From the NCBI RefSeq assembly GCF_018403265.1, contig NZ_BOSI01000003.1, positions 484,160-548,159 on the forward strand: a stretch of DNA of 64,000 nt, written 5' to 3'. This document shows positions 35,364 to 45,721 of this stretch, piece after piece (positions within the stretch are counted from its first letter, which is position 1; every line of letters begins with the position of its first letter). The notes under the pieces are model-generated. The model was not told the origin of the DNA and ran no database searches. It saw only the letters and a list, made by a program, of their open reading frames with translations. The translations under genes were made by a program, and so were the position numbers. This DNA is from Paenibacillus sp. J31TS4. Lineage in GTDB: Bacteria; Bacillota; Bacilli; Paenibacillales; NBRC-103111.

Positions 35364-37121
35364 TTAATCCAGCGGATAAAAGATGAGGTCGATCGGGAAG
35401 GCCGAGCCGGCCGGCGGCGTGAACTCCAGATCGAAGGTCGCCTCCTCGCCGGTGGTCCGACCCAGCACCTGCACCTTCGTGAAGGCGGGGAGCACGCCGG
35501 ACCAAGGCGCCATGACGAAATCGCCGTTGATCTTGAACGGCCCTTTGAAGGCCCCGCCCCGCGCCAGCATGAGCACAACCATCTTGCGCGGCTTCTCGGA
35601 ATGGATATGGTACATCACCCCGTAGTTGCCTTCGTTGCGCACCTCTTGCTGCCGCTCGCGGTCATAGCCGGGCAGGAACGGATCGATCTTGCCGTCTCCG
35701 ATCGTCAGCACGGACGGGCCGCTCAGGCCGGCAGCGGACAAATCGACGGACCAGGTGACGTCGGACACCGGGAAGGTACCGCGCACGTTGCCTGCGAACG
35801 GCAGGTCCTTGTAGCCCGCAATCGAGGCGACCGTGTCGCGGTTGTTCATCGCCACGAACGCGAATTCGACCTCGCCGTCCGTCTCGACGTCGTAGAACAA
35901 GTTGACGCCCTGGCCCGGATAGAAGTCCGGCAGCTGGACGTAGACGTACGATTGGCCGGCCGGGACGACGAGCTTGGTGTCGATCGGATCGCGCAGCATG
36001 AAGTCCACCGACGCTTCGTGGCCGATGAGATGGGCGTAGATGGACGGGTAGACTTCTCCCTTGTTCGTCGTCCGAACGGTTACCGGCTTATCACTCTTGT
36101 TGCGAGCGACGATTGCAAACCGGAGAATGTCCTCAGTGGCGTTGATGTGGTCGGCATACAGCCGGGCTTTGCCGTTCACGGAATCCCGGTATAAAATGCC
36201 CTTCTCCTTGATATTCTCCGGGCTGTCGCTCAGGATCAGCTTCCGGGACGTGTCCTCGGTCACCTTCTTGGGCACATCCGGCCGGTTAAGGAAATACGCG
36301 TACAGCGCCGTCCAGTCGGTGTCGATCGCAGTGCCGACCGGCTGGTTGTGCAGCTTGTAGCTCATCTCGTCGAGGAGCGGCGTGCCGGCTACCACCAGCG
36401 TCCGCGTATAGGTCTTGCTCACATTGCCGCTCGCGTCCGTTACCTTCAGCGAGATCGGGTACGAGCCGGGCTTGAAGTAGACGTCCTGCCGTCCCGTCCA
36501 CTCGTACTTGGCGAGTCCTTCGGCGTCCGGGTCGTAGCTCAGGTCGACGTATTTGATCGTCTCGCCCGGGCGGTAAACCGCCTTGCCAAAGGTAAACTTC
36601 GCCACCGGCTGCGAGTTGTTCGTCTCGTCGTTGATCAGATCCGCGGGAATCGGCACGAAGACGATGTTCACCCGCTTGTTTTGATCATCGTACGTATAAT
36701 CGAAACCGGCATAATCGGCCAGCCAGGACAGCCGTACCATCAGCTTCTCTCCCACCAGCGCAGCCACGTTCTCGAACGGCACAGTCACGCCGTTGATGCT
36801 GACCTTCTGGTTCGCCAGATCGAACTGCAGCTTGGCCTTCGGCACCGCCATCTCGACATTGCCGGTCTTCGCATTCCATTTGACCGGGACGCCGAGTGTG
36901 TCGCCCACGAACTTGAGCGGCACCATCATGCGCCCTCCTACATATGTAGCTCCCGCGCTATCCAGCGCGACCGGCTGCTCATCGAGCAGCGCCTCGGTCT
37001 CATCCAACGTCAGGACGAGATGCGAGGTCGAGGTCGATACCGCCCCCACTGCCGGCATTCCGGCGAACAGCAGGCTGCATCCGAGCGCCGCCGCCAGCAG
37101 ACGTCTTCCTATCCTTCTCAT
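35364..37121 (-). CDS. Secreted copper-amine-oxidase-N-like (stalk domain) protein
   Basis: The 585-residue protein has a signal peptide (about 1 to 27, ending MPAVGAVS). A stalk domain of the copper amine oxidase N-terminal type follows at about 45 to 155 (GGRMMVPLKFVGDTLGVPVKWNAKTGNVEM, FENVAALVGEKLMVRLSWLADYAGFDYTYD). A PKD/Ig-like module lies at about 170 to 245 (YEWTGRQDVYFKPGSYPISL), and a large beta-rich region of no recognised family fills the rest. Stalk domains occur in many surface proteins of Paenibacillus and are thought to bind cell wall or substrate. Its own function is unknown. The start ATG lies at 37121, and the HPr terminator lies just upstream, so it is a separate transcription unit. 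Confidence 0.8.
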   Translation of the reverse strand: MRRIGRRLLAAALGCSLLFAGMPAVGAVSTSTSHLVLTLDETEALLDEQPVALDSAGATYVGGRMMVPLKFVGDTLGVPVKWNAKTGNVEMAVPKAKLQFDLANQKVSINGVTVPFENVAALVGEKLMVRLSWLADYAGFDYTYDDQNKRVNIVFVPIPADLINDETNNSQPVAKFTFGKAVYRPGETIKYVDLSYDPDAEGLAKYEWTGRQDVYFKPGSYPISLKVTDASGNVSKTYTRTLVVAGTPLLDEMSYKLHNQPVGTAIDTDWTALYAYFLNRPDVPKKVTEDTSRKLILSDSPENIKEKGILYRDSVNGKARLYADHINATEDILRFAIVARNKSDKPVTVRTTNKGEVYPSIYAHLIGHEASVDFMLRDPIDTKLVVPAGQSYVYVQLPDFYPGQGVNLFYDVETDGEVEFAFVAMNNRDTVASIAGYKDLPFAGNVRGTFPVSDVTWSVDLSAAGLSGPSVLTIGDGKIDPFLPGYDRERQQEVRNEGNYGVMYHIHSEKPRKMVVLMLARGGAFKGPFKINGDFVMAPWSGVLPAFTKVQVLGRTTGEEATFDLEFTPPAGSAFPIDLIFYPLD

Positions 37122-37162
37122 GGTTTCTCTCTACTCCTTCTCCGACAAATACGCGGGCAGCA

Positions 37163-37206
37163 CAAAAAAACCCTCCCGCACCCAACTATTAGACGTAGCT
37201 GGGTGG
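37163..37206 (-). terminator. Terminator after the HPr/Crh-like gene
   Basis: CACCCAGCTA-CGTCTAA-TAGTTGGGTG then CGGGAGGG and seven T residues on the minus strand close the whiA/HPr operon. Confidence 0.85.
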
Positions 37207-37242
37207 AAAAGGTTTCAATGTATGTAAAAACTTACGCCGTTC

Positions 37243-37512
37243 TTACTGATTCTCCAGCTCTTCCTTGCTGACGAGAGAAGTTAAAGCGGTTACAGCCTGT
37301 TCCGCGTCCGCACCTTCCGCACTAATGGTTACTTCCGTCCCCGAACTGATGGCCAGGCTCATAATGCCCATGATGCTCTTTGCGTTGACGCGCTTCTCTT
37401 CTTTCTCCACGAAGATCTCGGAGGAGAATTTGTTCGCTTCCTGCACGAACAAAGCGGCGGGCCTAGCATGAAGGCCAGTTTTAAGTTTAACGACAACAGG
37501 TCGCTTTGTCAT
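37243..37512 (-). CDS. HPr-family phosphocarrier at the crh locus, His15 retained
   Basis: The 89-residue protein is much closer to Bacillus Crh (VKLKTGLxARPAALFVQEAN, RVNAKSIMGIMSL) than to PtsH. It nevertheless has His15 (GLHARPA) where Crh has Gln. Ser46 (AKSIMG) is present. With both sites it could take PEP-derived phosphate at His15 and be phosphorylated at Ser46 by HprK, which is encoded 17 kb away. Ser46-phosphorylated HPr and Crh are CcpA corepressors. The gene is last in the rapZ-yvcK-whiA operon, the usual crh place. The ATG at 37512 starts MTKRPVVVKL; a longer frame is spacer. Whether it is the only HPr of the cell cannot be told from this window. Confidence 0.88.
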   Translation of the reverse strand: MTKRPVVVKLKTGLHARPAALFVQEANKFSSEIFVEKEEKRVNAKSIMGIMSLAISSGTEVTISAEGADAEQAVTALTSLVSKEELENQ

Positions 37513-37614
37513 GAACCTTATACCCCCTAAAAACTTGATAGCACTCCGTATCCAGCGCAATCATGTATGAAATATTATATCATTGTTCCCAAAAGTACAC
37601 TACATCAAAAGTCA

Positions 37615-38553
37615 TCAAATCATTTTCCCGGCCCGAATTTTTTCGGCCAGCTCGTCAATCTTGCGCAGCCGGTGATTGACGCCCGATTTGCTGACGCTGC
37701 CGCTCAGCAGATCCCCGACCTCCTTGAGGTTGATATCGGGGTAACGCAGACGGATCTCGGCGACCTCCCGGAGCTTCTCCGGCAGGTTCTCAAGCCCGAC
37801 CTCCTTCTGCAGCAGCTTTATATTCTCGATCTGGCGGAAGGCCGCCCCAATCGTTTTGTTCAGATTCGCAGTCTCGCAGTTGACGATCCGGTTGACGGAA
37901 TTGCGCATGTCCTTCATGATGCGGACATTCTCGAATTTGAGCAGCGCTTGGTGAGCACCGATCAGGCTGAGAAATTCAGTGATCTTCTCGCCTTCCTTCA
38001 TATAAAACACGAAGCCTTTCTTGCGTTCGATGCATCTCGCATTAAGATCGAACGCGTTGGCCAGATCGACGAGCGCATGGCAGTGCTCCTCGTACATCGA
38101 GGCGATCTCCAAATGGTAGGAGACGCCTTCGGGGCTGTTGACCGATCCTCCGGCCAGGAACGCCCCGCGCAGGTAGGCGCGGCGGCAGCAATCCTTGCGA
38201 ATGATCGTCTTGTCGATGCCCGGGGTGAACTGGAAGCCCTCCGACACGATCTTGAGGTCGGCGAGCAGCTCCTGCACCCGATTCGGGACACGTACGATGT
38301 AGACGTTGTTCTTCTTCAGCCTCATCTTCTTGCGGACGAGCAGCTCGGTGTGCAGACCGAACGTCCTCTTGATGAGGGAATAGATTCGACGGGCAATGGC
38401 CGCGTTCTCCGTTGAAACGTCGAGGACGACCCGCTGGTTCGTCAGCTGAACGGCCCCGTTCATCCGGATTAGCGCGGCCAGCTCTGCCGTTTCGCAGCAG
38501 CGGTCGCTCTCGATGAGAGTTAATTCTTTTTTGGTTTCGGCTGCGAACGACAT
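37615..38553 (-). CDS. whiA: DNA-binding protein WhiA
   Basis: The 312-residue protein has a degenerate LAGLIDADG homing-endonuclease-like N-terminal region ([52 protein letters not shown]) and a C-terminal helix-turn-helix ([39 protein letters not shown]). WhiA controls sporulation in actinobacteria; in Bacillus it affects cell division and chromosome segregation. It follows yvcK by six bases. The operon order rapZ-yvcK-whiA is conserved across Firmicutes. Confidence 0.96.
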   Translation of the reverse strand: MSFAAETKKELTLIESDRCCETAELAALIRMNGAVQLTNQRVVLDVSTENAAIARRIYSLIKRTFGLHTELLVRKKMRLKKNNVYIVRVPNRVQELLADLKIVSEGFQFTPGIDKTIIRKDCCRRAYLRGAFLAGGSVNSPEGVSYHLEIASMYEEHCHALVDLANAFDLNARCIERKKGFVFYMKEGEKITEFLSLIGAHQALLKFENVRIMKDMRNSVNRIVNCETANLNKTIGAAFRQIENIKLLQKEVGLENLPEKLREVAEIRLRYPDINLKEVGDLLSGSVSKSGVNHRLRKIDELAEKIRAGKMI

Positions 38554-38559
38554 GTCGGT

Positions 38560-39555
38560 TCATCCTTTCTCGGTCATCCGCCGGTTGACCAGGTCATAGA
38601 TATGGTCGCTCAGCTTCTCGGCGTCATGCCGCAGGTAAGTGCGGAACATCACCAGCCGGTCGGCGATGACCCGGCAGCCCCGCTCCGTGACCTCCTCAAG
38701 GTCGAGGCCGACCGGACGTGCTCCCTCTTCAGCATACTTAAGCTGAACCTGCGGCGGAATGTTGCCGTTGTTTACAATAACATAGTCAAAGATATCCTGG
38801 CCGATATGATCGGAGACGGCGCGCAGATGGTCGCCGACCGTATAATCGTCCGTCTCTCCGGGCTGGGTCATTACGTTACAGACGAACAGCTTGAGCGCCT
38901 TGGAAGCGATGATCTTCTCGGCGAGATTCGGGACGAGCAGGTTCGGCATGATGCTCGTGTACAGGCTGCCGGGGCCGATCAGGATGGCGTCGGCCTCCTC
39001 GACCGCCTCGAGCGCCTCGGGGAGAGGCTGCACGTCGGCCGGCTCGATGAAGACCCGCTTGATCTTGAGCCCCGCCTTCGGGATCTTGGATTCCCCCTCG
39101 ACGATAGAACCGTCCTCCATCTCCGCCTTGAGGACGATGGAATGGTCGGCGGCCGGCAGTACCCGCCCCCGCACGGCTAGCACTCTGCTCAGCTCCTTGA
39201 CACCAGAGACGAAGTCCCCCGTGATCTCTTTCATCGCGGCAAGAATAAGATTCCCCAAGCTGTGGCCGGCCAGTACGCTGCCGCCCGCAAACCGGTGCTG
39301 CAGCATCTGCGACAGCATCGGCTCCACGTCGGCCAGCGCGATCAGCACGTTGCGGATATCCCCGGGCGGGGGAATCTGCATCTCGTCGCGCAGAATGCCG
39401 GAGCTGCCCCCGTCGTCGGCTACAGTGACGATCGCGGTTATGTCGAGCGGCTTCTCCTTCAAGCCGCGCAGCATGACCGATAGTCCGGTGCCGCCTCCGA
39501 TGACGACGATCTTGGGCAGCTGCGGGTCGCGGATCAGCTCCGGTGCCGGAGTCAT
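38560..39555 (-). CDS. yvcK: Gluconeogenesis/morphogenesis factor YvcK (CofD-like)
   Basis: The 331-residue protein has the CofD-like Rossmann fold. [19 protein letters not shown] is the nucleotide-sugar site, and [29 protein letters not shown] and [12 protein letters not shown] follow. YvcK binds UDP-GlcNAc and supports growth on gluconeogenic carbon and correct placement of PBP1. The ATG at 39555 overlaps the rapZ stop by four bases (ATGA), which implies translational coupling. A longer frame lies inside rapZ and is rejected. Confidence 0.95.
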   Translation of the reverse strand: MTPAPELIRDPQLPKIVVIGGGTGLSVMLRGLKEKPLDITAIVTVADDGGSSGILRDEMQIPPPGDIRNVLIALADVEPMLSQMLQHRFAGGSVLAGHSLGNLILAAMKEITGDFVSGVKELSRVLAVRGRVLPAADHSIVLKAEMEDGSIVEGESKIPKAGLKIKRVFIEPADVQPLPEALEAVEEADAILIGPGSLYTSIMPNLLVPNLAEKIIASKALKLFVCNVMTQPGETDDYTVGDHLRAVSDHIGQDIFDYVIVNNGNIPPQVQLKYAEEGARPVGLDLEEVTERGCRVIADRLVMFRTYLRHDAEKLSDHIYDLVNRRMTEKG

Positions 39556-40439
39556 CGGCGATCCCGCTCGGCGTCCCGGTGCGACACGCGCACGACTTCG
39601 GTTTCGCCGGCTCCGAGCATCTTGCCCAAATATTCCGCTATAGCAACCGACCGGTGCTTGCCGCCCGTGCACCCGATGCCGATCACGACTTGGCTCTTGC
39701 CTTCTTTTTTATAATTCGGGAGCAGGAACTGCAGCATGTCGAGCAGCTTCTCGAGGAACTGCTGCGTCTCGCCCCATTTCATGACATAATCATAGACGCG
39801 CGGGTCCTGCCCAGTCTGCGGGCGCAGCTCTTCCACGTAATGGGGATTCGGCAGAAACCGCACGTCGAAGATAAGATCCGCGTCGATCGGCACGCCGTAC
39901 TTGAACCCGAAGGAGATGACGTTCACCGCCAGCTTGTCGGTGTCCTGGTTGCTGAAAGCGGCGATAATCCGCTCCTTCAGCTGCGCCGGCTTCAGGCTGC
40001 CGGTGTCGATCACCTGCGTGGCGGCCCCTTTGAGTTCCTCCAGCAAGATTCGCTCCTGCTGGATGCCGCTCAGCGGAGAGCCGTCCTTGGCCAGCGGATG
40101 CCGCCTGCGGCTTTCCTTGTAGCGCTGGACCAGCACCGAATCAGTCGCCTCGAGGAACAGAATCTCATACGAGACGGTATAGTTCTCCTTCATATACCGG
40201 AGCGACTCGGAGAGCGCGGTGAAAAACTCCCGTCCCCTCAGGTCGATCACCAGCGCCACCTTGCCGATTTTGCCGTTCGACTGATCGATCAGCTCGGCGA
40301 ATTTGGGAATCAGAACCGGCGGCAGGTTATCGACACAGAAAAAGCCGAGATCCTCCAGGCTCTGCACGGCAATCGTCTTGCCCGCTCCCGACATGCCGGT
40401 GATGATCACCAGCTTCGCTAATGCTTTGGTTTCTTCCAC
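39552..40439 (-). CDS. rapZ: RNase adapter RapZ (YvcJ), nucleotide-binding protein
   Basis: The 295-residue protein has a Walker A GMSGAGKT (15 to 22), a Walker B-like [12 protein letters not shown], and the C-terminal [21 protein letters not shown] motif of the RapZ family. In E. coli RapZ guides RNase E to GlmZ RNA; in Bacillus YvcJ is an NTPase affecting competence. The start is GTG at 40439 with GGAGGGG eight bases upstream. It is the first gene of the rapZ-yvcK-whiA-HPr group and lies 43 bases after glcK in transcription order. Confidence 0.95.
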   Translation of the reverse strand: MEETKALAKLVIITGMSGAGKTIAVQSLEDLGFFCVDNLPPVLIPKFAELIDQSNGKIGKVALVIDLRGREFFTALSESLRYMKENYTVSYEILFLEATDSVLVQRYKESRRRHPLAKDGSPLSGIQQERILLEELKGAATQVIDTGSLKPAQLKERIIAAFSNQDTDKLAVNVISFGFKYGVPIDADLIFDVRFLPNPHYVEELRPQTGQDPRVYDYVMKWGETQQFLEKLLDMLQFLLPNYKKEGKSQVVIGIGCTGGKHRSVAIAEYLGKMLGAGETEVVRVSHRDAERDRR

Positions 40440-40482
40440 GGTGTTTCCCCTCCATCCCCGGCTCTCCCGAACCGTCGCTTGC

Positions 40483-41436
40483 CTATTGCATATGAAGCAC
40501 GAGCCCCGCCGCGCCGATGACGCCCGCGTCGTTACCCAGCTGGGCCGGGATGATGTCCACGTCCTCTCTTGCCGCAGCGGCCGTATGCTCGTAGAAATAT
40601 TCGCGGATCGGCCGGAACAGCACCTCTCCGGCCTTGGACACGCCGCCGCCAATGATGAACCGCTGCGGGTTGATGATGGTGGCGAGCATCGTCATCGACT
40701 TGCCGAGGTAATAAGCGGCGCGGTTGACAATGCGCAGCGCGACCTCGTCACCGGCCCTCGCCGCGTCGAAGACGTCCTTGGCCGTCAAATTGTCCAGCAG
40801 CTGCAGGCTGGTCTTGTCTCCCCGATAGACCGCGTCGTTCGCCATCCGTACGATGCCGGTCGCCGAAGAGACGGTCTCGAGACAGCCCATCTGCCCGCAG
40901 CCGCACTGGATCGCTTCAAGATCGGGCACCAGCGCCATATGGCCGAGCTCGCCGGCCATGCCGCTGAAGCCCGAGTATAATCTACCTTCTATAATAATGC
41001 CGCCGCCGACTCCGGTTCCGAGCGTATAGCAGACTGCATTCGGAATACCGGCGCCAGCGCCGCCCCAGGCTTCGCCAAGTGCTGCGACATTCGCGTCGTT
41101 GTTAATGACCACCGGCTTTTGCAGCTCCTGTTCGAGGTACTGCTTGATCGGCGTATTGCGGAACGGGACATTCGGCGAGAACTTGACGATCCCGTTCTCC
41201 AGGTCGAGAAACCCGGGAAGTCCGGCTCCTATTCCTACTACCTGGTCCATTGAATAGGAAGACTCGGCAACCAGCGTACGGACATAGGCCGCTATGTTCT
41301 GCAGGATGGCATCCACGCCGCGCCCGCTTCCCGTTTGCCCTTCGTACGTATGCAGCAGCTTACCAGTTTCGTCGCACAGGCCTGCCTTGATCGTGGTGCC
41401 GCCCAAGTCTACGCCAACATATAGGTTTCCCGACAT
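40483..41436 (-). CDS. glcK: ROK-family glucokinase
   Basis: The 317-residue protein has the ROK phosphate loop [13 protein letters not shown], the sugar-binding [19 protein letters not shown], the GELGHM site, and the zinc motif [14 protein letters not shown]. It phosphorylates glucose at C6 and feeds non-PTS glucose into glycolysis. The ATG at 41436 follows GAGGTGAC and starts [13 protein letters not shown]. The gene lies between trxB (after a terminator) and rapZ. Confidence 0.95.
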   Translation of the reverse strand: MSGNLYVGVDLGGTTIKAGLCDETGKLLHTYEGQTGSGRGVDAILQNIAAYVRTLVAESSYSMDQVVGIGAGLPGFLDLENGIVKFSPNVPFRNTPIKQYLEQELQKPVVINNDANVAALGEAWGGAGAGIPNAVCYTLGTGVGGGIIIEGRLYSGFSGMAGELGHMALVPDLEAIQCGCGQMGCLETVSSATGIVRMANDAVYRGDKTSLQLLDNLTAKDVFDAARAGDEVALRIVNRAAYYLGKSMTMLATIINPQRFIIGGGVSKAGEVLFRPIREYFYEHTAAAAREDVDIIPAQLGNDAGVIGAAGLVLHMQ

Positions 41437-41533
41437 CCCATTGTCACCTCTATACGATGTATTGACTGCTTTTGTTTCACTATAAGCGAACCCCCCGAGA
41501 CGGTCAAGGACGGAGGCGTCCCCCATATGGCGC

Positions 41534-41571
41534 CAAACAAAAGGGCCTTGTCCGTTGGAACAAGGCCCCAT
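41534..41571 (-). terminator. Terminator between trxB and glcK
   Basis: GGGGCCTTGT-TCCAACGG-ACAAGGCCC is followed by TTTTGTTT on the minus strand, 12 bases after the trxB stop. Confidence 0.9.
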
Positions 41572-41582
41572 CGTGAGAGCGG

Positions 41583-42536
41583 TTATTCGCCCAGTGTCTG
41601 GCTCCAGTCGTGAACCATCTGGCCTTCGAGGAACTTCTCACAATCCAGCGCCGCTTTACAGCCGCTGCCGGCCGCCGTGATGGCCTGCCGGTATTTGCTG
41701 TCCATGACGTCGCCGCAGGCGAAGACGCCGGGAATGTTGGTTTCGGAGCTGTCCGGCTTCACCTTGATGTAGCCGTGCTCATCCGTGTCGATCTGGCCTT
41801 TCAGGAAGCCGGTGTTCGGCGTGTGGCCGATCGCGATGAAGATGCCGTCGGTTTCGAGAACTTCTTCCTGTCCGGTCGCGTTATTCTTCACACGCAGGCC
41901 GGTCACGCCGCGCTCTCCCGCTTCGACGCCGAGCGGCGTCCGGTTCAGGCTCCAGCTGATCTTCTCGTTGCCGCGTGCGCGATCCTGCATGATCTTCGAA
42001 GCGCGCAGCTCGTCGCGACGGTGAACGAGATTGACGTCCGTGGCGAAGCGGGTCAGGAAGTTCGCTTCCTCCATCGCGGAGTCTCCGCCGCCTACCACGA
42101 CGATCTTTTTATTGCGGAAGAAGAAGCCGTCACAGGTCGCACAGGTGCTCACGCCGCGGCCGATGTTTTCCTTCTCGTTGTCGATGCCGAGCAGCTTGGC
42201 GGAGGCACCGGTGGAGATGATGACAGTTTCGGCTTCCAGCTCGCCGATGCCTTCCACGGTCATCTTGAACGGACGCTTGCTCAGGTCGATGTCGTTCACC
42301 CAGCCGGTCTTGAACTCGGCGCCGAACCGCTCGGCCTGCTTGCGCATGTTGTCCATCAGCTCGGGACCCATGATGCCCTGCGGAAAGCCAGGGAAGTTCT
42401 CCACCTCGGTCGTCGTGGTCAGCTGGCCTCCCGGCTCAGGACCTTCGATCACGAGGGGGCTCAGATTGGCGCGCGCCAAATAAATCGCGGCGGTCAGCCC
42501 GGCAGGACCCGTACCGATAACAATCGTTTTGTACAT
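41583..42536 (-). CDS. trxB: Thioredoxin-disulfide reductase
   Basis: The 317-residue flavoprotein has the FAD motif VIGTGPAGLTAAIYLARA, the redox-active pair C132-A-T-C135 in STCATCDGFFF, the NAD(P)H motif VVVGGGDSAMEEANFL and the final FACGDVMD motif. It reduces thioredoxin with NADPH. The gene follows the TPR-protein gene by 27 bases in the same direction, so the two are probably co-transcribed, and a terminator ends the unit. Confidence 0.97.
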   Translation of the reverse strand: MYKTIVIGTGPAGLTAAIYLARANLSPLVIEGPEPGGQLTTTTEVENFPGFPQGIMGPELMDNMRKQAERFGAEFKTGWVNDIDLSKRPFKMTVEGIGELEAETVIISTGASAKLLGIDNEKENIGRGVSTCATCDGFFFRNKKIVVVGGGDSAMEEANFLTRFATDVNLVHRRDELRASKIMQDRARGNEKISWSLNRTPLGVEAGERGVTGLRVKNNATGQEEVLETDGIFIAIGHTPNTGFLKGQIDTDEHGYIKVKPDSSETNIPGVFACGDVMDSKYRQAITAAGSGCKAALDCEKFLEGQMVHDWSQTLGE

Positions 42537-42563
42537 GCTTCATCTACCTCCTGGGAATGGTCT

Positions 42564-44315
42564 CTACTTCATATATCGCGAATAGGTTGGAAAAATCGCG
42601 TCCATCTTCTGCTTGAGGCCGCACGCCTCGTCGATCGCCTTGGCCTGCTTGCGGGCGGTTGCAGGCGATACGCCGTAGCGGGCCGCCACCTCTTCGTAGG
42701 TGACGGTACGTCTGTGCATCTTGGCCGTCAAGTATTCGAGAGCGGCCGCCCAGCCCTCCGCCTTATGAATCGCGGGAGCGGACGGGTAGACACGGGATAA
42801 GTATTCCACCCAAAGGGTTTCCATATCATATTGCTGCACCATGTCATAGCGCTTCTGCATGTGCTGCAGCGTCAGCTCGAGTACCCGCTGCCACCGGTCC
42901 TCCCAGACCGGCAGGTCGTCGGAAACCGGGGTTGACGGCGCCATCGTCCGGCGCCCCTGCAGCATGATCGGCAGCGGCTCGGACACGCCCATCGAGCGGA
43001 GAGCGAAGAGCGCCACCTTCTTCAGGTAGTCGTCCTCCCCGGACTCCAGCAGGAAGCCGCGGAGCGCCTCCTCGACCTCCTCGTCGGCGAGGATGCCGAA
43101 CGCCTGGATGACCTGGAGCTTCGCCTCGCGGTCGCCATTGCGCAGCGCCCAGAAGAAGGAGGAGCGCACGAGCGGGTCCCGCTTCATCGAATCCGGGAGC
43201 GCCTCCTTGGAACGGGCCAGCAGCCGGAACTGCTCCTCGAAGGGGAGATGATAGTGATAGCTCAGAGAAGCTGCGGGAGTCGCTTCGTTCGCTTGGCGCT
43301 TCTCCCCGAGCTGGCTCAAGTAGAAGCGGGGGATGTCCGATTTTGGATCGAGCCTCTCCGCCTGCAGCCAATACTTGGCGGCATCCGTCCACCGGCCGAT
43401 GTTGTACGCGGCGACGGCAGTGTAGTGATAGAGGCAGGGATCCTCGGCGGCGTCTCCGTTCTTCACCAGCCGGCGGAATAGCCGGAAAGCAATCTCGTGC
43501 TCGCCGAGAATACCCATCGTCGTAGCCAGCTTGAACACCTGGTCCTGCTGGAACGGCACTGTCTTGCGGAGCAAGTCCAGCAGCGGCGCGAGCTCCTCCT
43601 TCGCCTCGTTGTGCTGGTGGAAGATCGCCAGGTTGCACTGGGCGTGCAGGTTGCCGGGCTCGATCTCGAGGACGCCGAGCACGGCCTCCATCGCCTTCTC
43701 GAACTGGCCCATATAGTAGTAGGCCAAGGCCAGGTTATTGCGGGCGGCCAGAAATTCGGGGTCTTTCTTGATGAGCCGGTTCAGCACGCGGACCGCTTCG
43801 CCGAACCGCCCCTCCTCGAGCAGGGAGCGGGCCTTGTCGTGCTCGAAGAAGCTCTCCCTGCTTTTGATCTGCGTCAGCTTGGTCGGCCGCTCGAGTTCGT
43901 AGCTGAGCAGCTCGATCATCTCCTCGGCTTCCTCGAGGAACTGACCGTTCGCATCCTTCTCTAAGTACTGAACGATGGAATTCTCGGCGTTCTCGAAGTC
44001 CTCCATGTTGGCGTAGTTGTTCGCCATATAAAAGTGGCATTCCGTCATGGACGGATCCACCTGTTCAAGAATCTGCTGCAGAATCCGGTTGGATTCGCCG
44101 TAATTGCCCATTTCGGACAAGATGCCCGCCAGGTTGCAATGATTCACCGGGTTCTCCGGCTCATAATCGACAGCCTTGCGGAAGTATTTGAGAGCTTTGT
44201 CGTAATGCAGGCGGTCCAGGGACCGGACGGCTCTCTCGAAAAAGAATGTGGCGTCCATCTTGATCGAAATGACTTTTTGCTTCTTTTGCTCTGCCACAAG
44301 CTTTTTCTTTTCCAT
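42564..44315 (-). CDS. Tetratricopeptide-repeat protein
   Basis: The 583-residue cytoplasmic protein begins with a basic MEKKKLVAEQKKQK stretch and then several TPR units (for example HYDKALKYFRKAVDYEPENP, GRFGEAVRVLNRLIKKDPEF, GQFEKAMEAVLGVLEIEPGN, GRWTDAAKYWLQAERLDPKS). A helical C-terminal part ends in an apparent helix-turn-helix-like stretch (TYEEVAARYGVSPATARKQAKAI). The family is conserved beside trxB in Paenibacillus-type genomes. TPRs mediate protein contacts; no enzymatic signature is seen. GGAGGTGGC lies upstream of the ATG at 44315; longer frames are spacer. Confidence 0.85.
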   Translation of the reverse strand: MEKKKLVAEQKKQKVISIKMDATFFFERAVRSLDRLHYDKALKYFRKAVDYEPENPVNHCNLAGILSEMGNYGESNRILQQILEQVDPSMTECHFYMANNYANMEDFENAENSIVQYLEKDANGQFLEEAEEMIELLSYELERPTKLTQIKSRESFFEHDKARSLLEEGRFGEAVRVLNRLIKKDPEFLAARNNLALAYYYMGQFEKAMEAVLGVLEIEPGNLHAQCNLAIFHQHNEAKEELAPLLDLLRKTVPFQQDQVFKLATTMGILGEHEIAFRLFRRLVKNGDAAEDPCLYHYTAVAAYNIGRWTDAAKYWLQAERLDPKSDIPRFYLSQLGEKRQANEATPAASLSYHYHLPFEEQFRLLARSKEALPDSMKRDPLVRSSFFWALRNGDREAKLQVIQAFGILADEEVEEALRGFLLESGEDDYLKKVALFALRSMGVSEPLPIMLQGRRTMAPSTPVSDDLPVWEDRWQRVLELTLQHMQKRYDMVQQYDMETLWVEYLSRVYPSAPAIHKAEGWAAALEYLTAKMHRRTVTYEEVAARYGVSPATARKQAKAIDEACGLKQKMDAIFPTYSRYMK

Positions 44316-44475
44316 AGTCTTAAGCCACCTCCGGCTCGCAAAAAACAAAGTAGACGACCGGCGTACCAGCGTCACCCAAAAGTATAGCATAGTTCGTTTC
44401 GAAATACCTACGCCCCTATTGAGTATAGCTTTCTTTTCCGCCGGTCGTCTGCTTGTGCCGATGCCGTATTGTGGT

Positions 44476-45426
44476 TTATACGCCGCCGTTTTTGAACAGC
44501 GAGCTGATGGAGCCGCCTGCCGTAATAATGCGGATTGCATTGGACAAGAGCGGGGCTACGGAGAGAACATGGAAGCGATTGGAATGACCGTCCGGCAGCG
44601 CAATGGAGTCGGTAATGACGACTTCCCTGATGTTCGGATGGTCGAGACGTTCGATCGCGGGCCCGGAGAAGACCGGGTGTGTTGCGCAGATGAACACGTC
44701 GTTCGCGCCGCGCTCCTTGAGGCCCTCGACCACGTTGACGATGGTCGTACCCGTGTCGATGAGGTCTTCTATAATAATCGGCGTTTTGCCTTCGACATCG
44801 CCGATAACGTGGGTAATAACCGCTTTGTTATGCTCAGGACGTTTTTTGATCATCATGGCGAACGGAGCGTTCAGGATATTCGCCAAATTCTCGGATACGG
44901 CGGCGCGGCCTACGTCCGGGGAGACGACGACCGGGTTCTCGATGTTCTTCGAGCGCATATAGTCGCTGATCAGATCGAGAGCGGTCAAATGGTCGACCGG
45001 AATATTGAAGAAGCCCTGAATAGCCGGGGCATGCAGATCAAGTGTAATCACGCGGTCGGCGCCCGCGGTCGTCAGCACATCCGCCAGCATTTTGGCCGAG
45101 ATGGGTTCGCGCGGTGCCGCTTTTCTCTCCTGGCGGGAATACCCGTAATACGGAATAACCAGGTTGATCGTCCTTGCCGATGCCCGCTTGGCCGCATCCA
45201 TCATAACCAGCAGCTCAACGAAATGCTCGTTGATCGGGTGCGAGAACGTCTGGACAATGAACACGTCGCAGTTGCGGATCGATTCCTCGTAGCAGCAGTA
45301 ATGCTCGCCGCTCTTGAAACGGGACAGCTTTACCTTTCCAAGAGGTTGGTTCAGTTCCTTGGAGATCTTTTCCGCCAGTTTGGGATTGGACGATCCCGAG
45401 AAAATCTTTAAATGATTGCTGTACAT
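44476..45426 (-). CDS. prs: Ribose-phosphate pyrophosphokinase
   Basis: The 316-residue protein has the Prs features: SGSSNPKLAEKISKEL, the flexible loop RQERKAAPREPISAK, the metal-binding VITLDLHAPAIQGFF, and the PRPP loop IIIEDLIDTGTTI. It makes phosphoribosyl pyrophosphate from ATP and ribose 5-phosphate. PRPP is the substrate of HisG, which is encoded just upstream in the same direction. CAGGAGGG lies seven bases before the ATG at 45426. The his terminator at 45657 separates the two units. Confidence 0.96.
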   Translation of the reverse strand: MYSNHLKIFSGSSNPKLAEKISKELNQPLGKVKLSRFKSGEHYCCYEESIRNCDVFIVQTFSHPINEHFVELLVMMDAAKRASARTINLVIPYYGYSRQERKAAPREPISAKMLADVLTTAGADRVITLDLHAPAIQGFFNIPVDHLTALDLISDYMRSKNIENPVVVSPDVGRAAVSENLANILNAPFAMMIKKRPEHNKAVITHVIGDVEGKTPIIIEDLIDTGTTIVNVVEGLKERGANDVFICATHPVFSGPAIERLDHPNIREVVITDSIALPDGHSNRFHVLSVAPLLSNAIRIITAGGSISSLFKNGGV

Positions 45427-45656
45427 GATACCCTCCTGAGCATAAATGGCAGGCACGCCTCACCTGCTTTGACCGGTAACCGGTTCTTTCTCTCTTATTC
45501 TCTTTTATTTATCGTAAAGCAACATTTCTATTATACCTCTACCGAATGCATTTACGAAAGCTTTGTGAACGGCTACCCGTGAACATTTGTTGGCAAAGGC
45601 CGTCCAATTTCCCCCATCGGTGGAAGCGGTTAGGGAGTCCGGTTCCTCACACGCCA

Positions 45657-45706
45657 AAGAAGTCCGCCTGCGGCCTCATGGGAGAGAACGCGGGCGGACT
45701 TCGCAG
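45657..45706 (-). terminator. Terminator of the his operon
   Basis: GAAGTCCGCC...GGCGGACTTC forms a strong stem and is followed by TTTGG on the minus strand, 15 bases after the hisIE stop. Confidence 0.85.
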
Positions 45707-45721
45707 CCGTCCCCGGGACGG

